From: Myxococcales bacterium
GTDB lineage: Bacteria; Myxococcota_C; UBA6777
Reading direction: 5' to 3'
Assembly (NCBI GenBank): GCA_027005175.1
Contig: JALTMC010000425.1
Location: 1,888-16,711, forward strand
Length of the DNA: 14,824 bases
The notes beneath the pieces are model-generated. The model was not told the DNA's origin. It ran no database searches and was given only the letters and a program-made list of their open reading frames with translations. Made by a program: the position numbers and the translations under genes. Below are positions 13,894 through 14,824 of this stretch, in pieces (within the stretch, counting starts at the first letter, position 1; each line of letters begins with the position of its first letter).

Positions 13894-14625
13894 TTATCCT
13901 TCCTCTGGAGATTCCATGCGATAACCCACACCCCACACCGTGCGGATAAGCTTGGGCTGCTTGGGGTTCTCTTCCAACTTCTTTCGTAACTTGCTGATAT
14001 GAACATCGATGGAGCGGTCAAAGACCTCAAACTCCCGACCTCGAACCTGGTCCAATAGCTGCTCTCGTGTAAGGACTTGGCCTATGCGAGAGGCTAGCAA
14101 CCAGAGTAACTCAAACTCTGTCGCTGTGAACTCCACCAGCTCTCCACGCCAAGTTACTTCTCTCGACAATCGATTGATCGTTAGGATGCCGATCTCCAGC
14201 TTCTCTACCTTGGTTTCTGAGTGATTTCCTGTTCCAGAGGGGGTTTCAGGAGTGGATGCAGCTCTGCGCAAGACAGCCCGGATTCGGGCAACCAGCTCGC
14301 GCAAACTATAGGGCTTGGAGAGATAGTCATCTGCACCCAGCTCCAATCCCGCGACACGATCTGCTTCGTCTCCTCGTGCAGTGAGCATTAAGATCGGGAG
14401 CTTCGCTGTCGCCGGATTCATCCGAACTCGCCGACAGATCTCCAGTCCATCGATCGTTGGCAGCATCAAATCCAACAAGAGAATGTCCGGACGCTCTTCC
14501 ATCATGGCAGCGAGGCCAACCTCACCGTCAGCTTCGTGTCTAACGTCAAACCCGAACTGCTCCAGGTATTGCTGGGTTGTCTCTGCCAGAGGATAATCAT
14601 CTTCGATCAATAAAATTCGAGGCAC
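13894..14625 (-). CDS. OmpR/PhoB-family response regulator
   Basis: A 243-residue DNA-binding regulator. GTG 14625 is chosen because GGAGG lies 6 nt upstream and the receiver domain begins immediately (PRILLIEDD); the in-frame ATG at 14661 would start inside the repeat-flanking sequence and add 12 unlikely residues. The receiver domain (1-~120) has acidic residues Asp9/Asp10, phospho-acceptor Asp52 in 'LLLDLMLP', Thr82 and Lys104 in 'SKPYS'. The winged-helix domain (about 138-238) ends 'RTVWGVGYRM', typical of this family. The kinase gene follows 2 nt later in the same transcript. Target genes cannot be told from the window, though regulators of this type often control their own promoter, which here must lie in or next to the tandem repeat array. 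Confidence 0.95.
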   Translation of the reverse strand: MPRILLIEDDYPLAETTQQYLEQFGFDVRHEADGEVGLAAMMEERPDILLLDLMLPTIDGLEICRRVRMNPATAKLPILMLTARGDEADRVAGLELGADDYLSKPYSLRELVARIRAVLRRAASTPETPSGTGNHSETKVEKLEIGILTINRLSREVTWRGELVEFTATEFELLWLLASRIGQVLTREQLLDQVRGREFEVFDRSIDVHISKLRKKLEENPKQPKLIRTVWGVGYRMESPEEG

Positions 14626-14649
14626 CTGAATCCTCCACTCTGTTCTACG

Positions 14650-14824
14650 TTCTATGTTCAAGCGACCAACGATCCGGTTCTATGTTCAAGCGACCAACGA
14701 TCCGGTTCTATGTTCAAGCGACCGACGATCCGGTTCTATGTTCAAGCGACCGACGATCCGGTTCTATGTTCAAGCGACCGACGATCCGGTTCTATGCTTC
14801 TATGTTCAAGCGACCGACGATCTG
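14650..14824. repeat. Tandem 28-bp repeat array upstream of the two-component operon
   Basis: Five head-to-tail 28-bp units (14650-14677, 14678-14705, 14706-14733, 14734-14761, 14762-14789), then an 8-bp partial copy TTCTATGC (14790-14797), then a sixth unit (14798-) cut by the window end. Units carry TTCTATGTTCAAGCGACC, then A or G, then ACGATCCGG. The two nearest the gene have A and all later ones G. There are no unique spacers, so it is not CRISPR. The array ends 25 bp before the regulator's GTG and probably overlaps its promoter or leader. Confidence 0.95.

Noticed and set aside
14650-14824. CRISPR array
   Set aside because: The 28-bp units abut directly with no unique spacers and no cas gene is present.

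Overview
The window reads as chromosomal DNA of a Gram-negative bacterium with intermediate GC. The best taxonomic guess is a Myxococcota/Bradymonadota-type (former deltaproteobacterial) lineage. The hints are a very Cys-rich lipoprotein with repeated 'KCVGNxxYWFDDC' modules, a CLC channel fused to CBS and RCK_C domains, and long coiled-coil proteins. No rRNA, tRNA, CRISPR array, transposase or phage gene was seen, and the assignment is inference only.

Layout: 1-591 is gene-free and carries degenerate copies of a 27-28 bp repeat plus a plausible promoter. 592-1830 (+) is a Cys-rich lipoprotein of unknown function. 2032-4479 (+) is the RNA-binding transcription accessory protein Tex, with an RGG/SR-rich tail. 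4486-6528 (-) is a CLC chloride channel/transporter, converging on tex with a 6-bp gap. 6529-6812 is intergenic with two clear inverted repeats. 6813-9602 (-) and 9631-10725 (-) form a two-gene operon: a ParA/Soj-type ATPase followed by a 929-residue coiled-coil protein with a basic, repeat-rich N-terminus and three C-terminal membrane segments. 10938-11777 (+) is a membrane-anchored alpha/beta hydrolase divergent from that operon. 11908-12135 (+) is a 75-residue membrane protein. 12167-13891 (-) and 13894-14625 (-) are a sensor kinase and an OmpR-family response regulator, 2 nt apart. 14650-14824 is a tandem 28-bp repeat array directly upstream of the regulator, related to the degenerate repeats at the left edge.

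How the genes work together: the clearest functional units are the two-component operon (regulator then kinase) and the ParA/coiled-coil operon. The latter is the best candidate for an undescribed system. A Soj-like ATPase with a repetitive acidic/basic tail is co-transcribed with a membrane-anchored rod protein. The rod's Lys-rich N-terminus carries a duplicated 'LIDDPF...EGMLPxDE' motif, and no parB or parS was seen nearby. That arrangement suits positioning of a membrane-attached cargo or scaffold rather than plasmid or chromosome partition, but the function is inferred. The lipoprotein, Tex, CLC, hydrolase and small membrane protein look like independent transcription units.

Another theme is repeat expansion. 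Exact or near-exact tandem duplications occur inside the coding regions of the ParA tail (42 bp), the coiled-coil protein (15, 81 and 102 bp) and the lipoprotein (about 144-150 bp), and in intergenic DNA (24 bp and 28 bp).
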